Source of the DNA: UBA8437 sp963582065
GTDB taxonomy: Bacteria; Planctomycetota; Planctomycetia; Planctomycetales; Planctomycetaceae
Direction: 5' to 3'
Assembly: GCA_963582065.1 (NCBI GenBank)
Contig: CAUZRQ010000008.1
Location: 1-64,000, forward strand
Length of the DNA: 64,000 nt
Shown: in pieces, positions 54,095-63,614 of the stretch
Position numbering within the stretch: position 1 is the first letter of the stretch
Layout: every line of letters begins with the position of its first letter
Made by a program: the position numbers and the translations under genes
Notes under the pieces: generated by a model
The model's database searches: none
What the model was told of the DNA's origin: nothing
What the model saw: only the letters and a program-made list of their open reading frames with translations

Positions 54095-56779
54095 GTGCGG
54101 TCAGTGCATTGTCGAACGGTGCCGACTTCGCGGGTCGCACAAGGACGGGTGTGGCTGCTGGCTGCCGTCCTGGTCGTGGTGTCGACAGCGACCGCCGCCG
54201 CCCAGCGTGTCACCAACGCTCTGCAGGCCCTCTACACCTTCGATGCCGGCCAGGGGAGCCAGGTCCTCGACCGCTCGGGGGCCGGTCGACCACTGAACCT
54301 GACCATCGAAAAGCCCTCGGCCGTTCGATGGCAGACCGGGGCCCTGCTTATCCGCGCCGCGACCCGGATCTCCTCCCCGGGCCCGGCCACCAAGCTGATC
54401 GACGCCCTCAAGCGATCGCGGGCGGTCACGCTCGAGGCCTGGGTTCGACCGGCCAACGGCCGCCAGGAAGGCCCCGCGCGAATCGTCACCATCTCGTCCA
54501 GCCCCAATCTCCGCAACATCACGCTCGGCCAGGAATTCCGCCAGTACGACGTCCGGCTCCGCACCTCTTCGACCACCAGCAACGGCATGCCGTCCACCTC
54601 CACGCGACCGGGCACCGCCGGCGGATCGCTGGCGCACGTCGTCTACACCCGCGATCCCTCGGGCACCGGGCGGATCTACGTCGACGGCAAACCGGCCGCA
54701 TCCAAACGGATCGCCGGCCACCTGAGCAACTGGGACAGCCGCTTCCGACTGGTGCTGGGCAACGAGGGATCGGGAGACCGGCCCTGGCTGGGTGCGATCC
54801 ACCTGGTGGCCATCTACAACCGGGCTCTCTCGACCAGGGAGGTGCAGCAGAACCACCGGGCCGGCGCCGCCGCGGGACATCAACCGCCCAGGGAACTGGC
54901 CATGCAGAAACGGCAGCGGTTCTTCGAAACCCGCGTCGCTCCGCTGCTGGCCCGGCACTGCCTCGATTGCCACGACTCGGTCGCCGGCAAGGGTGGGCTG
55001 GACCTGTCGCGGAAGGCCTCGGCGATGAAGGGCGGCAAGAGTGGCCCGGTGATCATCGCGGGCCGATCGGCCACCAGCCGGCTCTGGAAACGGGTCGCGG
55101 CCGACGAAATGCCCAAACAGGGCAAGCCGCTGACCGACGCGGACAAGCAACTGCTCCGAAAGTGGATCGACGACGGAGCCACCTGGTCGGGCGACCTGAT
55201 CGACCAGGCGGTGTACGCCAGGGGCACCCGTGACATCTGGATCCAGCGGCTGACTGTCGACGAGTACATCGAAACGGTCCGCAGTGCCGTGGAAGTCGAC
55301 ATTTCGAAGCAGGCCCGCAAGTTGCTGCCACGCGACGTGCGGGCCGACGGGTTCAGCAACACCGCCTACAACCTCGGGGTCGATCTCAAACACATCGAGG
55401 CCTACTCGCGGCTGGCCGAGATCATCGTCGGACGGATGGACGTGCTGAAGTTCACCACCCGCTTCTCGTCGAGCCGGAAGCTCTCGACCGATGACACCAT
55501 GCGTCAACTGGTGGAAACGATGGGCAAGTGGTTGTTCCGCGGACCGCTCGAGGAACGTGAAATCAGCAACTACAGCGGGATCGCCACGACGGTGGCCAGT
55601 ACGGGAGGCGATTTTCGGGAAGCGGCCGGGTACATCGTCGAGGCCATGCTGCAATCACCACGGTTCATCTACCGCATCGAACACCAGAGGGGCGACGGGT
55701 CGAGTTGGCCGGTCAACGACCACGAGCTGGCCACGCGGATGAGCTACATCATCTGGGGCGGACCACCCGACCGCAAATTGATGAAGGCGGCCGACGACGG
55801 CCAGTTGGGCACCCGGAAACGTGTCACCACCGAAGCCACCCGGATGCTCTCCGACCCCCGGGCCGTCACCCAGTCGGCCCGTTTCATCACCCAGTGGCTC
55901 GACCTCGACCGGCTGGCCAGCCTCAAACCCAACCCCGACCGCTTCGCGGGCTTCAGCACCGAACTGGCCACCGACATGCGACGAGAGACCCTGGCGTTCT
56001 TCAACGAAGTCGCCTGGAAACAGAAACGTCCACTCTCGGAACTGCTCAACGCCCAGTTCACCTACGCCACGCCTCGGCTGGCTCGTCACTACGGGCTGAA
56101 GTCTCGGGGTCCCGGCTTGCAGCGGTACGATCTTACCGCGGTCGCCTCCCGGGGGGGGCTGTTGACCCAGGGCAGTCTCCTGACCATCGGCGGCGACGAT
56201 GCCTCGATGGTCACACGCGGCCTGTTCATACTCCAGGACTTCCTCCGCGGCAGCATCAAGGACCCGCCGCCGGGTGTCGACACCACTCCGGTCCCGCTGA
56301 AACCCGGACTCTCGCAACGAGTCGTCTCCGAACAACGGCTCTCCAACGTCGCCTGTGCCGGTTGCCACAGGCGGTTCGAACCGATCGCCTTCGGACTCGA
56401 GAAGTTCGACGGACTCGGCGGGTTCCGGCAGACCGACGAGCACGGGAACCGGCTTCGCGAGGATGGCACGGTGCTGCTTCCGGGTGACTCGAAGCCCAGG
56501 GCCTACAGGTCTTCCGGCGAATTGATGGACCTGCTGGCTGGCAGCGACCGGGTCCGCCAGACGATCACGTGGAAACTGGCTCAGTTCGCCGTCGGCGGTC
56601 GGCTGGGTGCCGCCGACGCCAGAACCGTCCGCTCGATCCACCAGGCCGCCTGGAAGGCCGGCGGCAGGTGGACCGATCTGGTCACCGCCCTGGTGACCAG
56701 CGATCTTGTCATGATGACCCGCACGCAGTCCGATACCGAAGGCGGGGTGGACGGCAGCCGAGCCACCGGCACGAAGTGA
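54095..56779 (+). CDS. Planctomycete cytochrome: LamG + PSCyt1 + DUF1587/1595/1592/1588/1585
   Basis: A protein of about 894 aa with a signal peptide (WLLAAVLVVVSTATAAAQ). Residues 30-250 form a LamG-like domain (LQALYTFDAGQGSQVLD through VAIYNRALSTREVQQNH). A cytochrome-like segment with CLDCHDS at 289-293 follows. Next come DUF1587 (RLTVDEYIETVRSAVEV), DUF1595 (LFRGPLEEREISNYSG), DUF1592 (AAGYIVEAMLQSPRFIYRIE), DUF1588 (GGLLTQGSLLTIGGDDASMVTRG, CAGCHRRFEPIAFGLE at 754) and DUF1585 at the end. All motifs are intact. The start is uncertain: GTG at 54095 has GGGGGTG upstream; GTG 54089 and TTG 54038 are in frame. It pairs with the DUF1552 gene 38 bases downstream. Probably an exported multi-domain c-type cytochrome. 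Confidence 0.9.
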   Translation: MRSVHCRTVPTSRVAQGRVWLLAAVLVVVSTATAAAQRVTNALQALYTFDAGQGSQVLDRSGAGRPLNLTIEKPSAVRWQTGALLIRAATRISSPGPATKLIDALKRSRAVTLEAWVRPANGRQEGPARIVTISSSPNLRNITLGQEFRQYDVRLRTSSTTSNGMPSTSTRPGTAGGSLAHVVYTRDPSGTGRIYVDGKPAASKRIAGHLSNWDSRFRLVLGNEGSGDRPWLGAIHLVAIYNRALSTREVQQNHRAGAAAGHQPPRELAMQKRQRFFETRVAPLLARHCLDCHDSVAGKGGLDLSRKASAMKGGKSGPVIIAGRSATSRLWKRVAADEMPKQGKPLTDADKQLLRKWIDDGATWSGDLIDQAVYARGTRDIWIQRLTVDEYIETVRSAVEVDISKQARKLLPRDVRADGFSNTAYNLGVDLKHIEAYSRLAEIIVGRMDVLKFTTRFSSSRKLSTDDTMRQLVETMGKWLFRGPLEEREISNYSGIATTVASTGGDFREAAGYIVEAMLQSPRFIYRIEHQRGDGSSWPVNDHELATRMSYIIWGGPPDRKLMKAADDGQLGTRKRVTTEATRMLSDPRAVTQSARFITQWLDLDRLASLKPNPDRFAGFSTELATDMRRETLAFFNEVAWKQKRPLSELLNAQFTYATPRLARHYGLKSRGPGLQRYDLTAVASRGGLLTQGSLLTIGGDDASMVTRGLFILQDFLRGSIKDPPPGVDTTPVPLKPGLSQRVVSEQRLSNVACAGCHRRFEPIAFGLEKFDGLGGFRQTDEHGNRLREDGTVLLPGDSKPRAYRSSGELMDLLAGSDRVRQTITWKLAQFAVGGRLGAADARTVRSIHQAAWKAGGRWTDLVTALVTSDLVMMTRTQSDTEGGVDGSRATGTK

Positions 56780-56817
56780 CGACCCGACTCCGGGGCGATT
56801 CTCACCGAGACCAGACG

Positions 56818-58245
56818 ATGACAGCCAAACGCATCAGTCGCCGTACGATGCTCCGGGGAGCCGGAACCGCCACGATCGGTTTCCCGCTATTGGAAGAGAT
56901 GATCTCGAGACCGGCCCGCGCCGCCCGGGCCGCCGAACCCCCGGTGCGAGCCTTCAACGTCTTCTTCGGCCTGGGGATTCCCGCCCCGCTGCAGACCGAG
57001 GGCTTCGACGGTGTCCTCGAACCGCTCAAGCCCCTGGCCCGGAAGCTGCTGATCATGAGGAACGTCGACCATGTGCGATGCGACGAGAAGGGCATCAACG
57101 CGCACTACGACGGAGCGACCGGAGCCTTCACGGCCGAGCCACCCGATGGCGAGGCGCGGGCCGGTGGCGGATCGATCGAGCAGATGGTCCGCCGCAGCCG
57201 CTATCCGAAGGGACTCCCCAAGGGCATGGTTCCCACGTTGATCGGCGGGACGTTCTTTCGCCGCAGCCGTGTCGGCCGCTACGTCCACAGCTTCAATCCC
57301 GATGGCACCATCGCGGCCACGATGCAGGAAAAGCCGCGAGATCTCTTCGAACGGGTCTTCGGCACGATCATCGTCGCCGGCACCGGTACCGACGCCCGCC
57401 GCCAACGGCTGAAACGCAGCATCCTCGACTCCGTCGTCGAGGACTACCGGTTCTACACCGGAAAGAGATCTCCGCTGGGCGGACGGTCGCGTCGCCGCGT
57501 GGCCGATCACCTCGACCGCATCCGTGAATACGAGCAGCGGGCGTTTGCGATGAAGCACAAGAAGAAGAACACTCCCAGGCTGCCGCGTCGGTCGGTGATC
57601 CCACACGGCGGTCCGGCCGATCCGGGCGGCCAGGGCATCGACATCACGCTCGCCGAACTCTCCGTCGAATGGCGACTGATGGCCGACCTCTACGCGGTGG
57701 CCATCCAGACCGACCGTACCCGCTTCGGCTCGCTTACCTTCCTGGCAGCCGGCGAGCGGATCCGGTTGACCGGCGACTACCGGTACCACGACCGCAAGAT
57801 CTGGGACTTCGACGACGCCGGCCAGCAGAATGCCGGCGGCGACAAGGGGTGCAGCCACGAGTGGTGGCACAAGTTCAACGAGAAGCGGAAGAACGAAGCC
57901 CTGAGGGCACACGCTCACATGAAGATGCGCGAGGTGGCCTACTTCCTCGGACGACTCGACGGTTCGGAGTCGCGAGACGTCAACGGGCGGACGATCCTCG
58001 ACAACTCGATGATCACCATCTCGACCGAATCGGGCGACGGACGACACAACGACCCGAAGCGGGAACTCTCGGGCGTCTTCCACGCCATCACCGGGGCCGG
58101 TGGCCGGTTCAAGACCGGGCAGATCATCGACGTGGGAGCCGAGGGCCTGGACGTCTACAACACGATGCTGACGGGCATGGGCGTCACCGACCGCATGGGA
58201 CCGAAGAACCGCCCGATGCAGGCCGTCGACGCAATCCTCGCCTGA
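56818..58245 (+). CDS. DUF1552 domain protein, Tat-exported
   Basis: A 475-aa protein with a Tat motif (ISRRTMLRGAGTATIGFPLLEEM, residues 5-27). The DUF1552 core includes VRAFNVFFGLGIPAPL, LIMRNVDHVRCDEKGINAH, SVEWRLMADLYAVAIQTDRTRF, and FLGRLDGSESRDVNGRTIL followed by DNSMITISTESGDGRHND. DUF1552 is related to DUF1501 and is the usual partner of DUF1592-type cytochromes, as here. Its start is 38 bases after the cytochrome stop. Function unknown. Confidence 0.93.
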   Translation: MTAKRISRRTMLRGAGTATIGFPLLEEMISRPARAARAAEPPVRAFNVFFGLGIPAPLQTEGFDGVLEPLKPLARKLLIMRNVDHVRCDEKGINAHYDGATGAFTAEPPDGEARAGGGSIEQMVRRSRYPKGLPKGMVPTLIGGTFFRRSRVGRYVHSFNPDGTIAATMQEKPRDLFERVFGTIIVAGTGTDARRQRLKRSILDSVVEDYRFYTGKRSPLGGRSRRRVADHLDRIREYEQRAFAMKHKKKNTPRLPRRSVIPHGGPADPGGQGIDITLAELSVEWRLMADLYAVAIQTDRTRFGSLTFLAAGERIRLTGDYRYHDRKIWDFDDAGQQNAGGDKGCSHEWWHKFNEKRKNEALRAHAHMKMREVAYFLGRLDGSESRDVNGRTILDNSMITISTESGDGRHNDPKRELSGVFHAITGAGGRFKTGQIIDVGAEGLDVYNTMLTGMGVTDRMGPKNRPMQAVDAILA

Positions 58246-58272
58246 GATCGGACTGATCGGCGAATCGGTCGA

Positions 58273-58656
58273 TCACACCGCTCCGGTCTCGCCATACTCG
58301 TCCTTGTAGGTGCCCTCGATCGTCAAGAACGAAAACCGCTCGCGGAGATCGGAGATTTCTCCCTCGTCTCCGGAAATCCACACGTTCGATACGTTCTGGT
58401 TCGCCCACGCGGTTGCCGAAACACTGGCACGGCCGAACCTGTCGACCTCGATCTCGTCCGCCAGTTCGATTCCCCAGGAGACGACAGCCGCCGCGTTGGT
58501 CGTGCCAACCCGTGCCCGCAACGCCTTCGACTCGCCTCCACGACTTTCCCACGCATCCCAACGGGCTTTCTTGAAGTCGATGTACTCGAGGACATGCTCG
58601 AGTTGCTCCCGTTGAGGACAACTGAACTCCAGTTCGAAGTCGGTATCGTTGCTCAT
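58273..58656 (-). CDS. Uncharacterised small protein (127 aa)
   Basis: I do not recognise a family with confidence. The protein is acidic and soluble, with SWGIELADEIEVDRFGRASVSATAWANQ in the middle and a tail LRERFSFLTIEGTYKDEYGE. The tail is reminiscent of the ferredoxin-like C-terminal domain of Api92/YubB-type proteins (compare aromatic-x-E-x-x-Y-x-x-E-x-G), but only by eye. The gene lies 78 bases downstream of the 1483-aa repeat protein gene on the same strand and converges with the DUF1552 gene. No signal peptide or membrane segment. Confidence 0.7.
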   Translation of the reverse strand: MSNDTDFELEFSCPQREQLEHVLEYIDFKKARWDAWESRGGESKALRARVGTTNAAAVVSWGIELADEIEVDRFGRASVSATAWANQNVSNVWISGDEGEISDLRERFSFLTIEGTYKDEYGETGAV

Positions 58657-58734
58657 GGTCTGTCTTCCCGGTGTGTTGCGATCAGTGCCGGCAATCTGTC
58701 GGTGTCATGACACCGACTCGTGAAACCGATTCCG

Positions 58735-61700
58735 TTATTCGTCATCCGATCCCGAACCCGCTTCTGTCGGGATGTCTTCGATGTGTCGAAAGATGGCGAC
58801 CGCCCAGGTCCCGTCAGGCACCACGATGTCGATGCCGACGGAAACCTCCTGCCCCGCCTCGCCCGAGACCTCCTGGCGGCTCAAGCAACCCGCGTCAAAA
58901 AAGTGAAACCCGTCGGAATCGGGTCCGAGCAGTCGACCGGCAACAACATGAAAGGTGCCGGTTTCATTGAATACCAGTCGTGCCGAAACTGTTTCGAGGT
59001 CGAAGGTGACATCTTCCTCGGTTACCGGGGGTGCTGGTTCCAGAGCCAAGTCGTTCCTGATGTCAAAGGTCACCGATGACGGTGTTCCCCCATCGTCCTC
59101 GTCCTCGTCCTCAACAACTTCCGCCTCGAGCCAATCGGAATCATCCTCGTCGTCCTCGTCCTCAACAACTTCCGCCTCGACCCACTCGGGGTCATCCTCA
59201 TCGGTTTCCCCGATCGGCCATGCCTGGCCCGCCTGGTAACGTTCCAGGTTGTCCTGGTATTCATCCCGAAATCCGATGGGAGCGACTTCGATGGCTTTTT
59301 CGACAAGTTCAACCGCCTTGTCAAAATCGCCCGTCTCGGAAAACGCGGCCGCAAGCGTGTCCAGGAAACTGTGGTACTGCCACTGGTCCTGCTCACACAA
59401 CCGTGTGGCCAGTTCCACCGCTCGCTCACCATCGCGGATAGACTGTTCCGTACTGGTCGCAAGAGCCCACGCGAGATTGTTGACACTCCAGGGAAACTCG
59501 GGCGCTGCTTCGATGCAATTCTCGAGTTGGCCCCCCCGCTCTTCGAAATTGTCGACCTCCGACAGGCTGTTGTACAACTCGATCGCCTGCTGGAGAGCGT
59601 CGTCACCCTGGCTGCTCTTCAATGCAGCCAGCTCGCCCCAGAACCCGATCAGGAGATCCGGATTGAGCATCACCGACCGCTCGTAGAGCGACATGGCGGC
59701 GGCGGACTCGTCGTCTTCGGCATGAAGAGTCCCCAACATGCCAAGCACGATGCCCGCCTGGAGACGCTCTCCCCCGCGAGTCCCCTCGGGATCTTCGGGC
59801 AACATGTTTTCGAGAGCCAGGCGGACATCGGGACCGCGGCCCGAATCGATGATGTTGATCAGGTAATGCAGTGCCTGCAGTTGCTCGGCTGGTCGATCTG
59901 TCAGAGCGTCGATCAGCGTGTCAACGACTCCAGGCCCCAGCGCAGCAATCGCTCGAGAAACCGCCCCCCGGACATCCTCATCCGGATCGGCCAGGTTGTC
60001 CAGCATCAGCGGAAGCAGTTCCTCGGCTTCCGGCGCCGCATCCACCAGCGACAGGGCAGCCGCGTACCGGTACCGCCAGTCGTCGTGTGCGAAGAGTTGG
60101 CCGAGCAGGCCATCGGCATGATCCGACGACTGGCTCACCCGGGCACTGACCAGCGAATAAGCCAGGTCGGTGTTCTCGAGCAAGTCGACGGCGCAGACAA
60201 CTTGTTCCAGGCAACTGTCATCCGAATCCGCCGTCCTGCTCAGCAATCCGTGAAACCGTCCGAACAGTTCCGGGTCGCGCAACAACTCCAGGATGGCTTC
60301 CGCCTGCTCGTAGGAGTATTCGTCGTCATCGGCACCTTTTCGCAGGACACGTTCGCAAAGTTGTTCCAGGACCTGGCCCTTGGGATCGGTCGCCTCCAGA
60401 TCCACACCGTAGGCGACAAGCCACTTGGCAATCTCGGCGCTGCACTGACTGTATTCGTCGAACATCTGCAGCAGCGCCGGCCGGCCATCCGAATCCGACA
60501 CGTTCGGGTTGGCCCCACGAAACAGAAGTCGACCGAGCATGTCGTCGTCACCGCGTGACGCCGCGATGATCACCGCGGTGTTGCCCTCGCTGTCGGTGGC
60601 CTCGAGATCGGCACCGACCTCGGCCAGTTTCCTCAGGCACGCACTGCGATTGTGACTGACGACATCGTGCAACAGTGGCCGTCCATCAGCGTCGACCGTG
60701 TCGGGATTTCCGCCGTGCCCGAGCAGCATCTCGAACAATTCCAACCGCCTCGCTTCGATCGCCTCGTATTCGTTGTCGTCTTCGAAATCGGCGGAATCCG
60801 GCTTGACCTCAATCGTGTCGCTGGCGACGACCGTCTCCAGTGCATTGGTCCGGCCACCACCGAAACCTGTCACCCCGTTGACATCGGCCCCGCGTTCAAT
60901 CAGCGACTCGGCGATCTCGACCTCACCACACTCGGCAGCAACCAACAGGGCCAGTTGGACGTCCACCTGGACACCATCCGACTCAAGCAGATCACAGACT
61001 TGCCGGTGGCCTCTTGCTGCGGCGGCGGACCAGGCCGTGACGTCCCTGGAATCGCTCCTCGACGGATCGGCTCCCGCCTCGATCAACTGGCCGACGATCT
61101 CGATGCGGCCCGCCGCGGCTGCCATCGTCAACGGAGTCCCCTCCAGGTGCCGGTCCCCCCACAGCGTCATCGACGTCATGGACTCGTTGATGTCGTTGAT
61201 CAGCAGGAGCATGTCGCCGACCGCGTCGGACCGCCCCAGGCGGCACGCTTGCAGCAACGCCGCTTCGGGTTCCGTCTCGACCCCGCTCTCGGCAAGAACT
61301 TCGGCGATCTCCGGTTGTCCCGACGAGATCGCCATCGTCCAACCCTCCGACCCCGAATCGGGCCCGATCCCCTCTTCGATCAGCAACTTGACAACGTCGA
61401 CACTCCCGCCGGTAATCGCCGCCTTCAACGAGGTCATTCCGGATTCGTAGTCGTGGTGGTTGATGTCGGCACCGTTGGCGAGCGCCTGCCGAACGGCATC
61501 GACGTCGCTGTCTCGACAGGCCTGGATCAGGGTCACCGACATGTCCGCGGTCTGCCTCACCACTGCATCGAAATCCCTGTCGATGTCAGCAATGTCGACA
61601 TCACTGATCTGCAACCCGTCGGGCATCGATCGGCCCACCACGACCCGGCAGTAGTTCCGTTCCCTGTGCAGGCCGACGCGGCCGGCGTACTGCATGCCGT

Positions 61701-63186
61701 CTTCGACATGAGAAATGGTCAACACCCGGTTCTCGGCCTGGGCCGACCGCCATTGCTCGGCGCTCAGCAACGAAGCCGCCCGCGGCGTTCCCACGACCTC
61801 GAGCAGATCCGACCACTCGATGGGGCCCTCGGTGGCAAGCGACCAGCCCTCCGAATCGAAGACTCCCTCGATCTCCTCTTCCCCGTCAATCGGATCATCA
61901 TCCTCGTCCCACGAGTCGCTCTCTTCCTCGTCGTCCTCGCCGTCCGCGTCGTACTCGCCGTCGTCCTGATCACCGGCCGAAACCCGAACCACTTCGTCCA
62001 GCGAGTTGTGCGATGAGCCGAGATGCCAGAGGACAACTCCTTCGGACGACGCGTTGCAGGCCAGCAGGTTCCCGTCCGGCGAAAGAACCAACTGGTCCGG
62101 ATCCTGTTCGAGTTCAAGACGTCGGATCGTCGACAAGTCATCGACATCGAGGACCAGCACACAGTCCGAGTATCCGGTCACCAGCAACCTGGTGCCGCAG
62201 GGACTGAAGACCAGGTCCACCACCTTCGTCAACTCGGTGTCGATCTTGCGGATCACTTCCCCGGCGGGGATATTCCACAACACGATCGTGCCATTCTCAT
62301 CTCCCGAGGCGACGACGTTCGACAACGGAGATGCCGCCACGACTTCGACAGCGGACTCATGGGACCAGCAGGCCCCGATCCGCTTACCCGACTCAAGACT
62401 GAAAATCCGCAGATCCTCGTCATCTTCACGACAGGTCACCAGGAAGGCGCCGTCAGGAGTCACCGCCAGTGAACCGACTTCGGTGGTCGATGCGGGGTAG
62501 GCAACGACCGTCGCAGTCTTCTCGCCACTCTCCAGGTCCCAGCGATCCACCGTGCCGGTCCAACCGTTCGTTGTGATCATCGAATCATCAGCGGCGACGC
62601 CATGAACGGTTACTTCGTTTCCCCCTCCGTCGAGAAACGCCACGCGTTTCCCGGTTTCGGAATCGAAGACCCTCCCCTTGTAGTCATCTTCAAAGCAGAC
62701 CACGATCTGCCGACCGTCAGCTGAAAAGGCCATCGATTCGACGTCCGCCTCCCGCTTCCCGCGGATGACCCGTTGGACCTCTCGTGACCGAATGTCCCAC
62801 AAGGTCACGACGCCCTGGCTTCCGATCGCCAGGCAGTCGCCCGATGGACTGAACGCCGAGGATCTCTGCCAGTGAGATTCGGTGAACACCACGGGAGCCT
62901 GGTCCACCGCACCTGCTTCAGAGGGTTCGGCAAAAGCGTCAGGCTCAGGGGATTCGACGGGGGTGACTGGCACATCGTCGGCAACGACCGGAACCGGCGA
63001 AGGATCCGGATCGACAAACTTCAGGCCTGAAAACCGGCTGGCCGGATGCCACGTGATCCCGTCATCCTGGGAAACCAGGTACTCGGCCCGGAGTTGGCCC
63101 GACTCGACGAGATGTTTCAACTGGCGACCGTTGAACGGTCCCTGCAAACTTCCCTGCTCGCTCGTTTTCACGAGAAATGACGCCAT
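58735..63186 (-). CDS. 1483-aa protein with GYF-like, WD40, ankyrin, HEAT and TPR segments
   Basis: A 1483-aa protein without signal peptide or membrane segment. Order by eye: GYF_2-like domain 1-57 (GSLQGPFNGRQLKHLV, DGITWHPAS); Pro/Glu linker; WD40-like propeller 105-395 (LAIGSQGVVTLWDI, VASGDENGTIVLWNI); acidic linker 405-440; unassigned 445-550; ankyrin-like repeats 553-940 (SVDVVKLLIEEG, GRIEIVGQLIEAGADPS); HEAT-like repeats 1030-1130 (DWRYRYAAALSLVDAAPEA, LADPDEDVRGAVSRAIAALG); TPR-like repeats 1155-1315 (NNLAWALATS, GDFDKAVELVEKAIEVAP); acidic 17-residue tandem repeat 1333-1366; beta-rich C-terminus 1375-1470. The start at 63186 is favoured by AGAGG about nine bases upstream and because the GYF-like domain begins there. 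Four different repeat solenoids in one cytoplasmic chain suggest a scaffold or sensor hub; no catalytic domain was found. Function unknown. Confidence 0.88.
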   Translation of the reverse strand: MASFLVKTSEQGSLQGPFNGRQLKHLVESGQLRAEYLVSQDDGITWHPASRFSGLKFVDPDPSPVPVVADDVPVTPVESPEPDAFAEPSEAGAVDQAPVVFTESHWQRSSAFSPSGDCLAIGSQGVVTLWDIRSREVQRVIRGKREADVESMAFSADGRQIVVCFEDDYKGRVFDSETGKRVAFLDGGGNEVTVHGVAADDSMITTNGWTGTVDRWDLESGEKTATVVAYPASTTEVGSLAVTPDGAFLVTCREDDEDLRIFSLESGKRIGACWSHESAVEVVAASPLSNVVASGDENGTIVLWNIPAGEVIRKIDTELTKVVDLVFSPCGTRLLVTGYSDCVLVLDVDDLSTIRRLELEQDPDQLVLSPDGNLLACNASSEGVVLWHLGSSHNSLDEVVRVSAGDQDDGEYDADGEDDEEESDSWDEDDDPIDGEEEIEGVFDSEGWSLATEGPIEWSDLLEVVGTPRAASLLSAEQWRSAQAENRVLTISHVEDGMQYAGRVGLHRERNYCRVVVGRSMPDGLQISDVDIADIDRDFDAVVRQTADMSVTLIQACRDSDVDAVRQALANGADINHHDYESGMTSLKAAITGGSVDVVKLLIEEGIGPDSGSEGWTMAISSGQPEIAEVLAESGVETEPEAALLQACRLGRSDAVGDMLLLINDINESMTSMTLWGDRHLEGTPLTMAAAAGRIEIVGQLIEAGADPSRSDSRDVTAWSAAAARGHRQVCDLLESDGVQVDVQLALLVAAECGEVEIAESLIERGADVNGVTGFGGGRTNALETVVASDTIEVKPDSADFEDDNEYEAIEARRLELFEMLLGHGGNPDTVDADGRPLLHDVVSHNRSACLRKLAEVGADLEATDSEGNTAVIIAASRGDDDMLGRLLFRGANPNVSDSDGRPALLQMFDEYSQCSAEIAKWLVAYGVDLEATDPKGQVLEQLCERVLRKGADDDEYSYEQAEAILELLRDPELFGRFHGLLSRTADSDDSCLEQVVCAVDLLENTDLAYSLVSARVSQSSDHADGLLGQLFAHDDWRYRYAAALSLVDAAPEAEELLPLMLDNLADPDEDVRGAVSRAIAALGPGVVDTLIDALTDRPAEQLQALHYLINIIDSGRGPDVRLALENMLPEDPEGTRGGERLQAGIVLGMLGTLHAEDDESAAAMSLYERSVMLNPDLLIGFWGELAALKSSQGDDALQQAIELYNSLSEVDNFEERGGQLENCIEAAPEFPWSVNNLAWALATSTEQSIRDGERAVELATRLCEQDQWQYHSFLDTLAAAFSETGDFDKAVELVEKAIEVAPIGFRDEYQDNLERYQAGQAWPIGETDEDDPEWVEAEVVEDEDDEDDSDWLEAEVVEDEDEDDGGTPSSVTFDIRNDLALEPAPPVTEEDVTFDLETVSARLVFNETGTFHVVAGRLLGPDSDGFHFFDAGCLSRQEVSGEAGQEVSVGIDIVVPDGTWAVAIFRHIEDIPTEAGSGSDDE
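59101..59205. repeat. Tandem 51-bp coding repeat (17-aa acidic unit)
   Basis: Two head-to-tail copies with a 51-base period inside the giant repeat gene: CTCAACAACTTCCGCCTCGA begins at 59110 and again at 59161. They encode (S/P)(D/E)W(V/L)EAEVVEDE units rich in Asp/Glu. The near-identity at DNA level indicates a recent duplication within the linker. Confidence 0.8.
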
Positions 63187-63614
63187 GGGATGAACCTCTA
63201 CCTCGAGAAACCTGTGCGGACTCAGTGTCGCCCAAAGGTCCTCGGTCAATCAAGGACGCCGACGGTGCCAGCCAACGTCCCTGCTCACCGTACTCCCGAT
63301 GAGTCGTTCTCCCGGATCCCACGATCGGCGTCGGCATCCAGTCAACGACAGCCACCCGCGGCCGCAATCACCCCCTTCATCACCAACAGGATGCCCGCCG
63401 AGCATTTCAGGATCCTGATCGTTCTCCATGGCATCAACGACATCCTGATACTGCCGGTACCGGTCTTAATGTACGACCCCGGACCGCGATACCGGTGTTT
63501 ATTCCAGGAAACCAACCACACCGCGGGAACTCGCCCACCCCCCACCTCGTCGAACAACCGCAGCGGGCCCATTCAACTGACGCGACTTGAACCTGGACAC
63601 GGGGAGACTGGTCG
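63187..63614. other. Divergent intergenic region, no gene recognised
   Basis: A 428-base gap between the 1483-aa protein gene (minus) and the VIT-domain gene (plus). Reading both strands I see no convincing gene: a 76-codon minus-strand frame at 63342-63572 lacks a ribosome-binding site and family features. It should hold the promoters of both flanking genes, but no strong -35/-10 pair or hairpin stood out. Confidence 0.5.

Noticed and set aside
58246..58272. Inverted repeat between the DUF1552 gene and the small unknown gene as a terminator
   Set aside because: GATCGG/CGATC segments pair only imperfectly and no T-run follows on either strand.
63342..63572. 76-codon minus-strand frame in the divergent gap
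   Set aside because: No ribosome-binding site, no family features and biased composition; probably chance.
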